DNA from: Sesamum alatum
Lineage: Eukaryota; Streptophyta; Magnoliopsida; Lamiales; Pedaliaceae
Reading direction: 5' to 3'
DNA: 64,000 nt
Assembly: GCA_034509735.1 (NCBI GenBank)
Contig: JACGWO010000005.1
Coordinates: 24,174,383 to 24,238,382, forward strand
Positions 34,838 to 46,796 of this stretch are shown in pieces. Under the pieces are notes generated by a model. The model did no database searches and had not been told where the DNA came from. It worked only from the letters and a program-made list of their open reading frames with translations. The translations under genes were made by a program, and so were the position numbers. The number at the start of each line of letters is the position of its first letter. Within the stretch, counting starts at the first letter, position 1.

Positions 34838-35190
34838 ACATATATATAGGAAGAAATTGAAACGGGCATTGCAATATTATTTGGAACACTACACTAGCCT
34901 TTGAAATATAGTCGTTGCTCCATCATTAGGAACGGCCTCTGGAACGGACATAAGAACTGCAAAGTAACCGTTATAATATAGCCGTTTGTGCATATGCACA
35001 AACGGTCATTGGCACACATAATCGTTTATGAAAAATGACCGTTCCTAATAGTAGCACATTTTGGACCAGTGTTTGGAACTAAACTTGATTTTTCCAATAT
35101 CCGCAATTTGGAACGGTAGTTGCATTACATCGTTCACTCAAAGTGTCAATGGGTATCATTTAGCACTACATGTTGGAACGGTCGAACGCC
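34838..35190. repeat. CACTA sub-terminal repeats, right side, truncated
   Basis: GGAACGG and ACCGTTCC-type motifs recur every 20-60 bp up to 35182. They are the counterpart of the left sub-terminal region at 25190-25935. The terminal CACTA repeat that should follow is absent. Confidence 0.7.
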
Positions 35191-36480
35191 TAGTCAAGGA
35201 TGGGAACCGACGCCTAATTCCATGCACTAGACTAAGGCCGCGGGACAGGTGACAGTAGTACCGTATGTGTATGTAACAAGCGACGGTAAGACCGTAACTG
35301 TATGTAACTCGGAGCCTAAACGTTCACACCACAAATTCACCTAGTCTCTAGTGCCATGGACCGTTGCTAGACGACCACCCATGGTGACGAACTACTTTGG
35401 TTATGAGATAACAAGAAGTAGGTCCAAGTCTAGCTGAAGATGAACCTAAAGAGTCACACCCGCTACACCATATGTGAAAGGAATTAATTTGGAATTAATT
35501 CCGAGAGAAGGTTTAATTTAAAAGGATTAAATTATACTTCTTGGAGATTCAATCCTCGATGGAATAATTGGATTAATCGGGCTTGAGTTTATAAATTAGA
35601 TTTATAGATTTTGTAAAGCATGGACTTCCCTTTTAATTAGATTAAAAGGTTGAATTAATTAGTGGGCTTGGTATATTAAATAGAATTTAATATAAAGTCC
35701 ATTGGACCTTGGGACTATTTAATTTAGAATTAAATAGGCGCATTCCATAAAAGCCCATGAAAATGGATGGACGAGATTTAATCTAGCTTAAGGTGAACCT
35801 AAAGAGTCACACCCGATACACCAGATGTGAAAGGAATTAATTTAGAATTAATTCCGAGATAAGGTTTAATTTAATAGGATTAAATTATACTTCTTGGAGA
35901 TTCAAACCTCGATGGAATAATTGGATTAATCGGGCTTGAGTTCATAAATTAGATTTGTGGATTTTGTAAAACATGGGCTTCCCTTTTAATTAGATTAAAA
36001 CGGTGAATTAATTAGTGGGCTTCGTATATTAAATAGGATTTAATATAAAGTCCATTGGACCTTGGGACTATTTAATTTAGAATTAAATAGGCCCATTCCA
36101 CAAAAGCCCATCAAAATGGATGGACGAGATTTGATCTAGAGATTGATGAGATGAAGGACCATGATTAATTTGACTTAATTAAAGCCTAGTTTGACTAGAT
36201 TTGACTACGTCAAAATCCTAGTCAAGTGTGCCTCTTTAGAAGAGGTTGACTAGGAATAGGAGTAGAGAATCAATTAGGATTACAATAAAAATTCTAATTC
36301 AGGCCGCAGGACTAGCAAAAAGTTAACAACTTCACTGTGGAAACTCATCTCCTTCCACTATATATATATATATTATACATTCCAACGGCCTCTAAAAAAT
36401 CGCACAATTTCACAACTTCACTGTTTGTTTCGAGAAATACAGTGTTCCAGGAAAGCGAAGCAACACTTTAGCAGAAATGA
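35191..36480 (+). mobile_element. Truncated 5' LTR of copia element D
   Basis: The sequence from GCCTAGTCAAGGATGGGAAC onward is the reverse complement of a segment shared by the LTRs at 49.1-49.35 kb and 61.2-61.45 kb (for example CACCTAGTCTCTAGTGCCATG). So this is the same LTR family on the + strand. The first several hundred bases, including the TGTTAGAATAGG start, are missing at the junction with the CACTA. A 353-bp tandem duplication lies inside it. Confidence 0.7.
35435..36140. repeat. 353-bp tandem duplication inside the copia D LTR
   Basis: Unit 1 (35435-35787) and unit 2 (35788-36140) both start with the GAACCTAAAGAGTCACACCC region and end with CGAGATTT(A/G)ATCTAG. They differ at a modest number of positions, so the duplication is not recent but is younger than the LTR itself. 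Confidence 0.85.
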
Positions 36481-37165
36481 CACCATCATCAACCCTTGAA
36501 ATTCCTACTAACAACACACCAACCCTCCGAAGGTCGACTAGAGTATCTCAACCACTCGAATGATACAGTATGATAGGATTGACCAGTTAGTTGGATACTG
36601 ATGCAAAGACATTCAGAGAAGTGATGTATTGTTCTCAAAATATAACTTGAGTCCATGAGATCCGAGATGGACTCCATGTACTCCGACAAGGTATAGACCT
36701 TGGTGGACCCACCTGAAAGTGTTATGCTCGTATGGTGCAATAGGTCTACAAAAGAAAAATTTGAAGTTGATGGGGGAGGTGACGGCCTTTAAGGCATGCC
36801 TAGTGGTGAATTACACTAAAAAATCTAGAGTGGATTTTGAGGAAACCTATTCGTCAGTAGCCATGTCCAAGTCCATTAGGATCATGTTTTCCATTACAAC
36901 ATATTATGACTACGAAATATGACAAATTGATGTTAAAAACCATTTTCCTTAACAGGAATGCTAAGAAGAAGATCTACACGGATCAACTAGAAGGTTATCT
37001 CAAGGGGATGAGAAAAAGGGTTGCCAACTCTACAGAACATCAATATACTACAACAAACGTCCTGAAGTTGGAAGATACATTTTGATGAGGTCATAAAGAG
37101 TTATGATTTCATAAAAAATTGAGTACGACCCCTATGTGTATAAAATGGTTAATGGTGAAAGGAAC
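36481..37165 (+). pseudogene. Copia D reverse transcriptase fragment, part 1
   Basis: The + strand encodes broken pieces of a Ty1/copia reverse transcriptase: a TLRRSTRVSQP hinge, VTAFKACLVVNYTKKSRVDFEETYSSVAM, IDVK...IYTDQLEGYL, and YDFI plus a PYVYKMVNG stretch. Stops and frameshifts are frequent. The frame is cut at about 37165 by LTR C1 and resumes at 39321. Confidence 0.75.
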
Positions 37166-39320
37166 AGGTATAGACCGGGAATTAAAGAGAGCAACGAAAA
37201 TAATAAAATTAATCAAATTTAAACCGATCAAGCGGGTGTTTTCCTTGACTTTTCTGATCTTTCGATACTCGAAAACACATTAAAATAAAATCATACAATA
37301 AATATTTTCATGGCTATGGCTAGAAACCAAAAAAGATATGCAGTAATCTAAATCGAATTTCACCTTTTTTATTTCTTTCATAAAAGGGCTACTGGCGTTG
37401 TTTCGATTTGTTCACACAAGGATCAAGTGTAGATCCTCTCTATGTCTTGTCCACACCACACCAAGAAAGTGGAATGTGTAAACTATTGCTAGATAGTTTG
37501 GTGCTCTCGGTTGAAGAAACCAATTTTGACATTTATTATCAATTAGTGAAATCAAAACGTTGTTGATGTTACTTGGACTATTCAAGAAAACACTGGAGAA
37601 ATGTGGGAAATGAGAGGGATGAGAGAGGCTGAGTTGTACCGAATAGAATAAGGTAAAAAATGATTCTAAATTATTACTATATTGATTGGTGGGTATGTGT
37701 GTATACATATTTCCACTAAATCACACACATGGGCTAATTGTGTGCTTACCATAGCACAAAAGTCAACGTTGTCCATGCCATGCAAATCAATTACTACAAT
37801 CAAGCTTGATCAAGCATTTACTTCCCATAACATACTTGTGACCGAAAATTGATGCTCCCTTAGAGCACATTTTTTGCTACATTCATCCCAATGATGAACC
37901 TACAACTTTTCCTTGACCAAGTACAAAGTTGATGGTTCTTTGGCTCTACTTATATGGGTTTGGGCTTGATTAATTCAACCATTGAATTAATCCAAGTCCA
38001 ACAAGGTCCACAGGCCCTTTTAGTTAATCAAATTAATCAAAAGCCTATCAAGTGTCCCAAAGACTTCATTTAATCCAATTAATAAATCTAATTAACTTAA
38101 ATTGGCCAAAGTCAAAATTTAATTAATCCAATTAATTAAACTTTTGGGTCATCCATCAAATGGATTCTCCCACTAAATGATCTAATCATTTGTTCTCGTT
38201 TCTTTTGGAATTAATTCCACTGCTTCCAAGCTGATCTATGTGGGACTCTTTAGGTTCAGCCTCAGGGAGACTTGAACTTTTGTCCAACATAATTGATTAA
38301 TTAAATTCAATTTAATTAGTTGCTTTTGATTAACTATTAATCTAGAAGCACCGGTCACCATAGGTGGCCATCTAGCAACGATCCATGACACCATAGACTA
38401 GGTGACTATTAGTGTGAATATTTAGGGTCTCGAGTTTCATATAGGTATGGTCCTCCCATCAACCATCTTCTGATCAAAGTCTAGGGTGTGGAATTGAGCA
38501 TCGATTCTCATTCTTGACTAAACTATGCTTAATACTCGAGATGTGTTTACTCTATTGATTGATATTGAAAATCATTCCCTATTCAACCAATCATTATGGC
38601 CATAGAATCAAAGAGCTTAAACCATCTCAGGGCGCATGTGAGACTCGACTATCACATATCGATAGGTGACGGATCCTACTCGGAACCCACCGTCCTCACT
38701 ACATGCCCTGAATGCACTGGACAAGGCTTATAATGATCACACCAAAGACACAGTCATCTCTCGCAGACCCAAGATACAAACATTACATGTATCTGATTGT
38801 CGTGATCCTTCAATCCCGAGAAATAATCTCGTACTATCAGAACCGGGGATACCAGCATACTAACCAAGCCTCAAAGGCTTCCATATGATAATTCCCCATG
38901 AGTCAGTTCAGTCGGCTTCATAACCTATCATCCACCCACTAAAATTGCATAGACGTCTAATGTTTGTCGCAGATGAAACACGTCACTCATCTAATGAATG
39001 CAATACTTAGTGCAAGTCTCAATAGGACTCTCGATGCCCTATCTTGAGGTCCTCGACTTGAAACGTTTCAAACCCAACCCTCAGATGTTGGTTGGGTAGC
39101 TGTCATCCAATGCACAACCTAACTACATGAGTTGTTCAATTGGTCTGTGGGTATTCGTTGTGACATTAAAGCAATTCAACATAATAAGTAAGCACAACAA
39201 ATACATATTGCCAAACATGAACACTTACTATAATCATCATATTCAATATTACATAACCAAGGATGCTAAATAGGTTACAAAACCGCCAATCAAATAAGCT
39301 TTTTAGTCACCTATAAAAAA
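37166..39320 (-). mobile_element. Solo copia LTR (C1), about 2.15 kb, inserted in copia D
   Basis: The left end ATAGACCGGGAATTAAAGAG corresponds to the end of the LTR at 51205 (TGGTACGGCCCAGGAAATGC). The right end TTTTAGTCACCTAT corresponds to the family terminus GGTCACCTATTCTAACA, with decay in the last bases. In between it shares blocks with the other LTRs (CATAGGTGGCCATCTAGCAA, AATCATTATGGCCATAG, CCATATGATAATTCCCCATG). The copia D frame continues on either side, showing insertion. No exact target duplication remains. Confidence 0.72.
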
Positions 39321-39484
39321 GTGGGAGTTAAATTGCGTTCATCGTGCTTTATGTGGATGATATGTTACTCACTAAGAATGATGTGAAGAGGTTAGGAGAA
39401 TAAAATTATGGTTGTCTGTTCAATTCTATGAAGGATATAGGTGAGGCTTCCTACATTCGAGGCTTCAAAATTTATAGAAATACG
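39321..39484 (+). pseudogene. Copia D reverse transcriptase fragment, part 2
   Basis: This short stretch continues the RT of part 1 on the + strand: IAF-VLYVDDMLLTKNDV (catalytic YVDD), then a QFYEGYR-GEAS block, ending at GFKIYRN. It is cut at 39484 by LTR B1. The continuation is found at 50163. Confidence 0.72.
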
Positions 39485-40061
39485 TGAAGGACAAGCGGAT
39501 CCACCCAGGAGCGCGAGCGGAAGCGAGAAAGCGTAAATAGTGCGTAAATTTAAAATCAAATTCAAATAAACGTGATCCCAAGAGGTGTACCCTTGGGTGC
39601 TCAACCGGGCGTTCGATGTAGAATGTATTAATAAAGAAGCACATAATACATAGGCAATAGATAAAATGTAAATCTTCCAAAGCGTAATAAAACCGTTACC
39701 TTTGATGATTAACGTATGCGCGGCTACTTGCGTTTTTCCTTCTCCGGAATGCTCACGAAATCCAAATATATGGATTCTCCAAAGGTGATCCACACCACAC
39801 CAGAAGAAACGCACATTTTCCTTGCTAGAAGAAAACGGATTTAAGAAGGAATTAGTTCAAGAGAAGAACACTATGAATTAGTGTTCTCTTAAACCTACTT
39901 TGTTCTTCCTTTTGATTCAAAATCAAATGAAGAACACAAGTGGGAGAGGGAGAGAGAGAGAGGAGAGGCCGAAAATGTCTTCTCTTTTCCTAGAAAAGAT
40001 GAACAATGATTCTCATGTACAAGGTGTTGTATATACTCCTATTGAAAGCCTAGCAAAGGCG

Positions 40062-42031
40062 TGTGGATCGGCCCGGGAGTAGTGCGAATGCGGAAGCGTG
40101 GTATAATTAAAGATTTGCAAGAATTAAACATGCATAAACGATGTAAAATAAACATGTTCAAGGGGCGTTCCCTTGAATCTCCCGGGCATTCGGTGTATCT
40201 CATGAATTATAAAACATACAAAAGATTCATGGAGGCCATAGGGTTAAAGAAAAAGGGGACGAAAATTGTAAATCAGAAACCTACTGATTGTCATTTTCGT
40301 CTTCAAGCTGGTACTCGCGTTGTTCCCCATTTTGCTCCAAGATCTCGTATGAGAGACCCTCTAATTCGTACATGCAATCCGCCCACGTATCTTGCTCCTC
40401 GTGCTAGCGAAAGAACAATTGTGTATGATATATTTGGAGAGGACGGAATGATCAAACGCTATTTAATTAACAAGATCAAACCTCCTAATGTTCAATTGTA
40501 TAACACAAAAGAACATAGAGGGAAGAAGAGAGGGAGTGACCGAGAGAGAGGGAGGGATTCGGCGGTGATGTGTGTTTGTGTGTGTTTGGAGTTTCATCAT
40601 CATGTTCAAAGAGAACACTTAGGAGTATTTATAGAGGAGGAATCCTATTCCTCTTCTAATTCCAACTCTTTGAAGACTCCTTTTTTAATAGGATTTGACC
40701 TAGTCAAATCCTACTCAACTACTAGCTTCTTGGTCAAACCAATCCTAGCCATTAATTCCTCTCTTTAATATCAACTATTGATTAATTTAATTGGAATATT
40801 TAAATCTCATTTAAATAATGCAAGAGGCAATAAATAAAGATATCAAATATAAATATTTATTCCAAGCCCATTAAATTAATTTTCAATAAATCTAATTTAT
40901 TAGATAAATTTCTTTCATCTAATAAAAGGAATTAATTTCTTCCCAAGAAAAAGAAAGACCCGATTAAATCAAATTTAATCGTTCCATTTCTCCAAATATT
41001 TAATTCCAAATTAAATACATTATGTGTGCGGATTATGTGTGACTTTTTAGGTTCACCTTCAGCTAGACTTGGTTGGATTCCTAGAATCCGCCCGTTACCA
41101 TGGGTGGCCGTCTAGAAATGGTCCATGGCACTAGAGACTAGGTGAATATGCGTGGGGATGAACATTTAGGCTCTACAGTACATCTATCCTTCCGTCTACG
41201 GTCTCACCACTTAGTGTCTAGGGCACGGATACGTAGGTACCCATTTTGGACCTAAGTGTCGGTCTATCCTTTACCAAACACCGCAAGGAATCCTTCCCAT
41301 CTGTTCAGTTACTGTGACCACAGATTTTAGGGACAAGACACAGAGTATTGTGAGACACAACTGTCAGTACCTTTTGACAGGAGACAAATCCTTTCTTGGA
41401 AACTACTGTCACGTTGCACACCGTGGCTGCACTAGATATGGCTTATGACTACTCAAGTGCATTTTGGCAATCTCTCGCCATACCTAAGATACAGTCTCGA
41501 TGTACAGGTAAACTTAGCAATTCCTCAAGTCAACGGATTTGACCTGTACCATTGGAATCGGGAACTCACGTCATACCTAGCCCACCCTACTCAAGGTCCT
41601 CCGTAAGACGGTTCCCGCAAGTCACCTCAGTCGGCCGCTCCCCAGCAGGCTGACCCACTAACACTGCTTAGACGACCCCCGTCACTCGTCGATGAAACAC
41701 GACAGCAGATGCTTAGTGCAAGTCTCAAGGGGAATCTCTGTACCCATTTTCGAGATTCCTTGACTTGGAGATTTTCAGACTGATTCGGCGGAACTGATTT
41801 CATGGACCTACCTCCAAGCGTAGTCCTAGTCCCCGAAATGTGATTTCAGTCTGTGGCCTTTGTTTGTGTAGCGAACAGTTATAAAGCAGATAAAGTGAAC
41901 ACAGACAAAGTATGCGCCAAATGAATTTCACTTTATTTATTCATCAAGGTTTTATCAATAACTTCAAAATTGTTCAGACATAGGTTATAATTCGCCTGCC
42001 AAGATTGGCTACATGGTCACCTATTCTAACA
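40062..42031 (-). repeat. 3' LTR of copia A
   Basis: Starts on the minus strand at 42031 with TGTTAGAATAGGTGACCATG, directly after a polypurine tract, and ends TCCACA at 40062. It carries family blocks CATGGGTGGCCGTCTAG and GTCTCTAGTGCC, and a GAGAGA-rich stretch near 40540. Confidence 0.85.
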
Positions 42032-42041
42032 ATCTCCCACT
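42032..42041 (-). other. Polypurine tract of copia A
   Basis: On the minus strand the bases before the 3' LTR read AAGTGGGAGAT, the plus-strand DNA priming site used in reverse transcription. The same tract, AAGTGGGAGAT, precedes LTR B2 at 62155. Confidence 0.75.
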
Positions 42042-42046
42042 TGACC

Positions 42047-44393
42047 TTAAAGCCAATCGCCCATATGCCTAATCCCCATCTTCTGAAGATGTTGCGTATG
42101 AGCGCTCTGCGACATAGGATTCGTCAGCGGATCTGCTGTGTTGTCTGCTGAGTTGACTTGGTCCATCCGAACGTCACCTCTTCCTACCATTTCTCTTAGA
42201 AGGTGGTAGCATCTAAGAATGTGTTTAGATCGGTGATGAGATCTTGGTTCCTTTGCTTGCGCTATGGCGCCGTTGTTATCACAAAAGATGACAACAGGCT
42301 CGACGATGCTAGGCACCACACCCAACTCTTGGATGTAGTTTCTCATCCAAACCGCTTCTTTGGCAGCTTCTGAAGCTGCTATGTATTCGGCCTTAGTGGT
42401 GGAATCAACAGTGGTTGCTTGCTTGGAACTTTTCCATGCTACCACTCCTCCATTGAGCCTGAATACATAACCTGATTGAGACTTGGCATCATCGTCATCT
42501 GCCTGGAAGCTAGCATCGCTAAAGCCTTCCAGGATCAGTTATCCATTACCATAGACTAGGAACATTTCCTTAGTCCTCCTTAGGTACTTAAGGATGCCCT
42601 TGACCGCATTCCAATGTGCCTCTCTTGCACAGGACTGATATCTGTTTGTTACACTCTAAGCGTAAGCAATGTCAGGTCTAGTGCAGTGGACCGCATATTG
42701 GATGCTTCCTACAACAGAAGCATAGGGAACGATTTTCATCTTTTCAAGTTCCTCATCAGTCCGCGGGGACTGTTTCTTGGAAAACTTGATCCCATGCCTA
42801 ATGGGAAGGAATCCTCGTTTGGAGTTGTCCATCCGAAACCTTTTCAGGACTTTCTCCATATACGAGTTTTGGGTTAGTCCTATCATTCTTTTAGATCTGT
42901 CCCTGACAATCTGGATGCCTAGAATGTAGGAGGCTTCACCCAAATCCTTCATGGAAAACTGAGTTGATAACCATGCTTTTGTGTCACCCAAAATTCTCAC
43001 GTCATTGCCTATGAGTAGAATGTCATCCACATAAAGCACTAGGAACACTATAGAGCTCCCACTGACCTTCTTGTATACACAAGGGTCGGATTCATTTTTG
43101 ATGAAATCATAACCCCGTATGACTTCGTCAAAGCGAATGTTCCAACTTCGGGATGCTTGTTTGAGGCCATAGATGGACTTTTGGAGACGACAGACTTTCT
43201 GTTCTTCTTCGGCGATCGTGAAACCTTCCAGCTGATCCATGTAGATCTCTTCCTCAACGAAACCATTGAGGAAGGTTGTTTTCACATCCATCTGTCATAT
43301 CTCATAGTCATACCATGCTGCTATGGCAAGTAGGATCCGAATGGACTTAGCCATGGCTACTGGCGAGTAGGTGTTCTCAAAATCGACCCCGGGTCGTTGA
43401 GTGTACCCTTTTGCTACTAGCCTAGCCTTGAAGGTTGTGACCTCTCCATCAATGCCAAGTTTGCGCTTATAGACCCATTTACAGCCGACTGGCTTAACCC
43501 CTTTGGGCGGGTCTACAAGTGTCCAGACTTGGTTCTCATTCATGGAGTCCATTTCGATTTTCATAGCCTCAAGCCATCTCCCGGAGTCGATGTCAGACAT
43601 CGCTTCCCCGTATGTCTTATGATCCTTAGCCAATAGACTGGTCGTGTTTAGAAAGTCGTATCTTATGGGAGGTCGTGACTCTCTAGTTGACATACGGAGA
43701 ACGAGAACGTCAGTGGTGACTGTGGGCGCTGACTGTATTGGAGGCGGTGGTTCAGGTACCGAGGTTGGCCCTTCCTGGGGTCGTTCTTCATGCCTAGCAT
43801 GCTGGACTTCTCGAGGTTGGTCAGCCCTCTGGGTATCTATCCTGAATCGTCTTAGTGAGGAATCCGCAGCGTCCGCTGATGACTGGTTTCCATCACTTCA
43901 CTCCTCAAGGATCAATTCATCAGGTTGGATATTCTCTGGAAAGCCTTGTTCCAAGAACACTGTGTTTCTTGAAACAAATACCTTTTGTTCCAAGGGGTCA
44001 TAGAAAAAATAACCTGCAGTTTTCTTGGGGTATCCAATGAACCTGCATAAACTAGACTTTGATTCTAATTTGTCTCCCACTAGCTTCTTGACGTATGCAG
44101 GGCTACCCCACACTTTCAAGTAGTTGTAGCAGGCTTGTCGTGCCATATTTCGTATGGCGTTTGGGTCAATACGCTGGTTTGACGCCAAATTTAACAACTT
44201 GGCCGTAGTCTCCAATGCGTAGCCCCAAAAGGACAAGGGCAATTTGGTAAAACTCATCATGGATGAACCATGTCCAACAGGGTCCGATTCCTCCTTTCAA
44301 ATACCCCATTTAACTGTGGTGTCCCGGGAGGTGTCCATTCAGAGATTATACCATTTTCGTTAAGATATTTAAGGAACTCAGTACTAAGGTACT
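42047..44393 (-). pseudogene. Copia A reverse transcriptase and RNase H
   Basis: Minus strand, reading from 44393 down to 42047. First comes the integrase C-terminal part (LPLSFWGYALETTAKLLN), then a divergent hinge near 43.7-43.9 kb. The RT follows with GCKWVYKRKLG, KARLVAKGYTQRPGVDFENT, a DVKTTFLNG finger and the catalytic LYVDDILL. RNase H follows with KQATTVDSTTKAEYIA, FCDNNGAI and HHRSKHI, ending in GIRHMGDWL and a stop at 42047. At least three in-frame stops are visible (at about 43292, 42656 and 42540), plus a frame change in the hinge, so it is inactive. Catalytic YVDD is intact. Confidence 0.88.
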
Positions 44394-44398
44394 CTCCG

Positions 44399-46079
44399 TG
44401 TGACGCCCATAAATTATTATACATAATTAAGGGGTTAATTGATATTATTTAAGAAATTTAGTTAATTAGTAGATATATTATACATTAAATTATGAACATA
44501 TTAAGACTTGAAACGAGTAAATTAGAGTTTTATAAAATATTTGGAGTCATATTATATATATTTATTTATATAAAGAAATAATAGAGGATAAAAGTATAAT
44601 TTAATTGTAGTTTGGATATATAAATATGTATATATATATATGATGATGCAGGATGTACATAATATATATATATATATAACTTAGAAAAGATGAAATTGTG
44701 TTAAGTGTGTACAGGTGTACAAACTAAATTCAAGGAAAACACTGACTCACCTTTTACTAGGCTGATTTACATTAATATAAATTGCATACACGTAATTAGT
44801 GGAAAATTTTATCTAAGAACACTTATTGAACAGAGACTCTCTTTTTCCTTTCGCAGAAGAAAAATAGGACACGGGGATAAAGTAGATGATCGTACGACTT
44901 CATATCAGCTAACTAAATCTGTATAAGATCGAGGTAAGTAAATAATTAGTGCTGCTTATATATGTTCCTTTTTCCTGTTAGCGTGGTGTACGTAAATAAT
45001 TAGTATTAATTGTATATATTTCATTTCTTGATAATATTACTTTTATGTGAGTCTGTTATTCGTGCTAGCACTAATCTATTTTGGATTGTACAAGTGATTG
45101 ATGATTACTTTGAATGACTATGTCGTGAAAGTGAAATGATGAAACCTAATGAGATATGTTATGTGCTTGTACGTGAAATATGCTACTATGTGGTTTTATG
45201 TGGCTAGTTGGCTTACAAGAACGTTGATATGTGGAATCGAGGGAGTGATGGAAATCAAATGTAATTATAATATGAATACCCCTTGATGTTGTTGAATAGC
45301 CTATGTGGCAAAATGAAATGAAAAGAGCTATGATGCGATATGAAAGAGCTATGATGCGATGTAAAAAGAGCTATGATGCGAAATAAAAAGAGCTTTGATG
45401 CGAAATGAGATTGATGAGCCTGTGTGGCATGCCAAGTTGGATTCACGTATATATATATATATATAGGAATGAATAGTGAGGTTGAGTTGGTGGAGAAAAA
45501 CACTATATCACCTTTTTGGTAAGCCAACTAGGAAAAGACAAGTTTGATTGGTTGTCGTATTATGGGATGACTACGTGGAGTAAAGAAATGAAATGTGCTT
45601 GATTAAATTGATTATATTTTATATACATTGCTTGTTCTTGTCTTGTTGATATAATTGAGGTGCGTGTATAGTGGTACCGGTTATTTACTTATTGAGTTGC
45701 AGGCTCATCCCTCTACTAATAATTTCAGGTGTAGATTTTGCTGTGCCTACTCACGACAGCTAGGTCCACATTTTGCATCCCAGTCAGGTCGGGCCAGTAT
45801 GCAGTTTTCTCCCCATTGTAAATAGAAATAGAAGTCTCATTTTGAATTAAAAGCGAGAATAGCATGTGAACTAATTATAATAGTCCCATTTTTGTCGTAC
45901 TTTATATATATATGATCTTGCAGATGAGATATTAAATACTCTTGTTGTGATGAGGAGACTATGTGTATATATACTCAACAGGGACTAGATTATGTGCTTA
46001 ATTATACATATAATCAGGGTTTACATTAAGTGTGATATTTAGAGAAGATATAGTCGTAGTGCCGTTAGAGGGTGCTACA
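44399..46079. mobile_element. Solo LTR (gypsy-like), 1681 bp, with exact 5-bp target duplication
   Basis: Starts TGTGACGCCCATAAATTATT and ends GAGGGTGCTACA, giving TG...CA termini. The exact duplication CTCCG flanks it at 44394-44398 and 46080-46084. Removing it with one CTCCG rejoins the copia A integrase in frame at the conserved RSDRGG motif. It has no internal coding region. The TGTGACGCCC start is of the type often seen in Ty3/gypsy LTRs, but no pol is present to prove the class. The orientation is unknown. Confidence 0.92.
45322..45412. repeat. Four copies of a 21-22 bp tandem repeat inside the solo LTR
   Basis: The unit AAAGAGCTATGATGCGA plus 4-5 bases starts at 45322, 45343, 45365 and 45387. 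It is nearly perfect apart from one C/T-type change in the last copy and variable linker bases. Confidence 0.85.
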
Positions 46080-46084
46080 CTCCG

Positions 46085-46796
46085 CCTCGGTCTGACCGCA
46101 GGACTTTAATTTTGCAGCCGGTTTGGTTCTCAACTTCAAGTCTGAATTCTTTAAACCTTTCAAGAGCTTCAGACTTGTACCTCATTAGGTATACATAACC
46201 ATACCGTGAATGATCATCGGTGAAGGTTATGAAGTAGGAGAACCCACCTCGGTCTTGCATCCTTAGTGGTCCACATACGTCTGTATGGACCAAGTCCAAC
46301 AGGCCTGTGGCAAGCCTGCTTTGTCCTACAAAGGGCTTCTTGGTCATTTTCCCTCTAAGACAAGATTCGCAAGTTGGTAGCTCACTCAAGTCCCCTACCT
46401 CTAGGTTCTTTGAGTCTACCAATTTCTTCATCCTATCTTGGAAAATGTGACCTAGCCTAGCGTGCCACAGTTGTGCATTCCCGTTATTATCTATTTTATG
46501 TTTGTGTTGAGCGTTTAGAACGACGTTCGTTTGTTGCATGATATAGAGGCCGTTATTAAGTGTACCAAGAAGATGAGCAATTCCACACCTCATCAAATAA
46601 AAGCAATTTTTATTGATCATAAACTCATATCCAATATTGTCTAACAACGGAATGGAAATGATGCTTCTAATCATGCTAGGTACATAATAAACTTGCTCTA
46701 AATCTATGCTAATGCGATCACTAACTACTAGAGTGGCGGATCCTACTGCTTTTGCCGAGATGACCTTGCCATTCCTAAGCTTTAGGACTGAAAGAG
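46085..46796 (-). pseudogene. Copia A integrase N-terminal and core region
   Basis: Minus strand. A GAG-pre-integrase region (LEQVYYVPSMIRSIISI) leads into the zinc-binding HHCC segment (WHARLGH...CESCLRGK) and the integrase core with the first Asp in LVHTDVCGP and the second in FTDDHSRYGYVY. It ends at RSDRGG where the solo LTR interrupts. The open frame upstream of 46796 is LTR sequence read by chance. Integrase joins retrotransposon cDNA to host DNA; this copy lacks its start and is split. Confidence 0.85.

Larger units (their letters stand above)
25173..35190 (-). mobile_element. Degraded CACTA (En/Spm) transposon, about 10 kb, right end missing
   Basis: The left terminus CACTACAAAAAAATGCGAGA at 25173 matches that of the 1.1-kb element at 3191. 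Dense GGAACGGT/ACCGTTCC sub-terminal repeats occupy 25190-25935, 31190-32465 and 34855-35190. The two CACTA genes, both minus strand, are present as pseudogenes at 32534-34649 and 26155-27645. The GC-rich block at about 28.87-31.19 kb is foreign. No right CACTA end is found: the last sub-terminal repeat at 35175 abuts truncated copia LTR sequence, so a deletion has joined the two. Confidence 0.82.

Noticed and set aside
40061..40768. 235-codon open frame on the + strand
   Set aside because: It lies inside the 3' LTR of copia A, and the homologous LTR at 46797-48767 does not keep it open, so it is chance.
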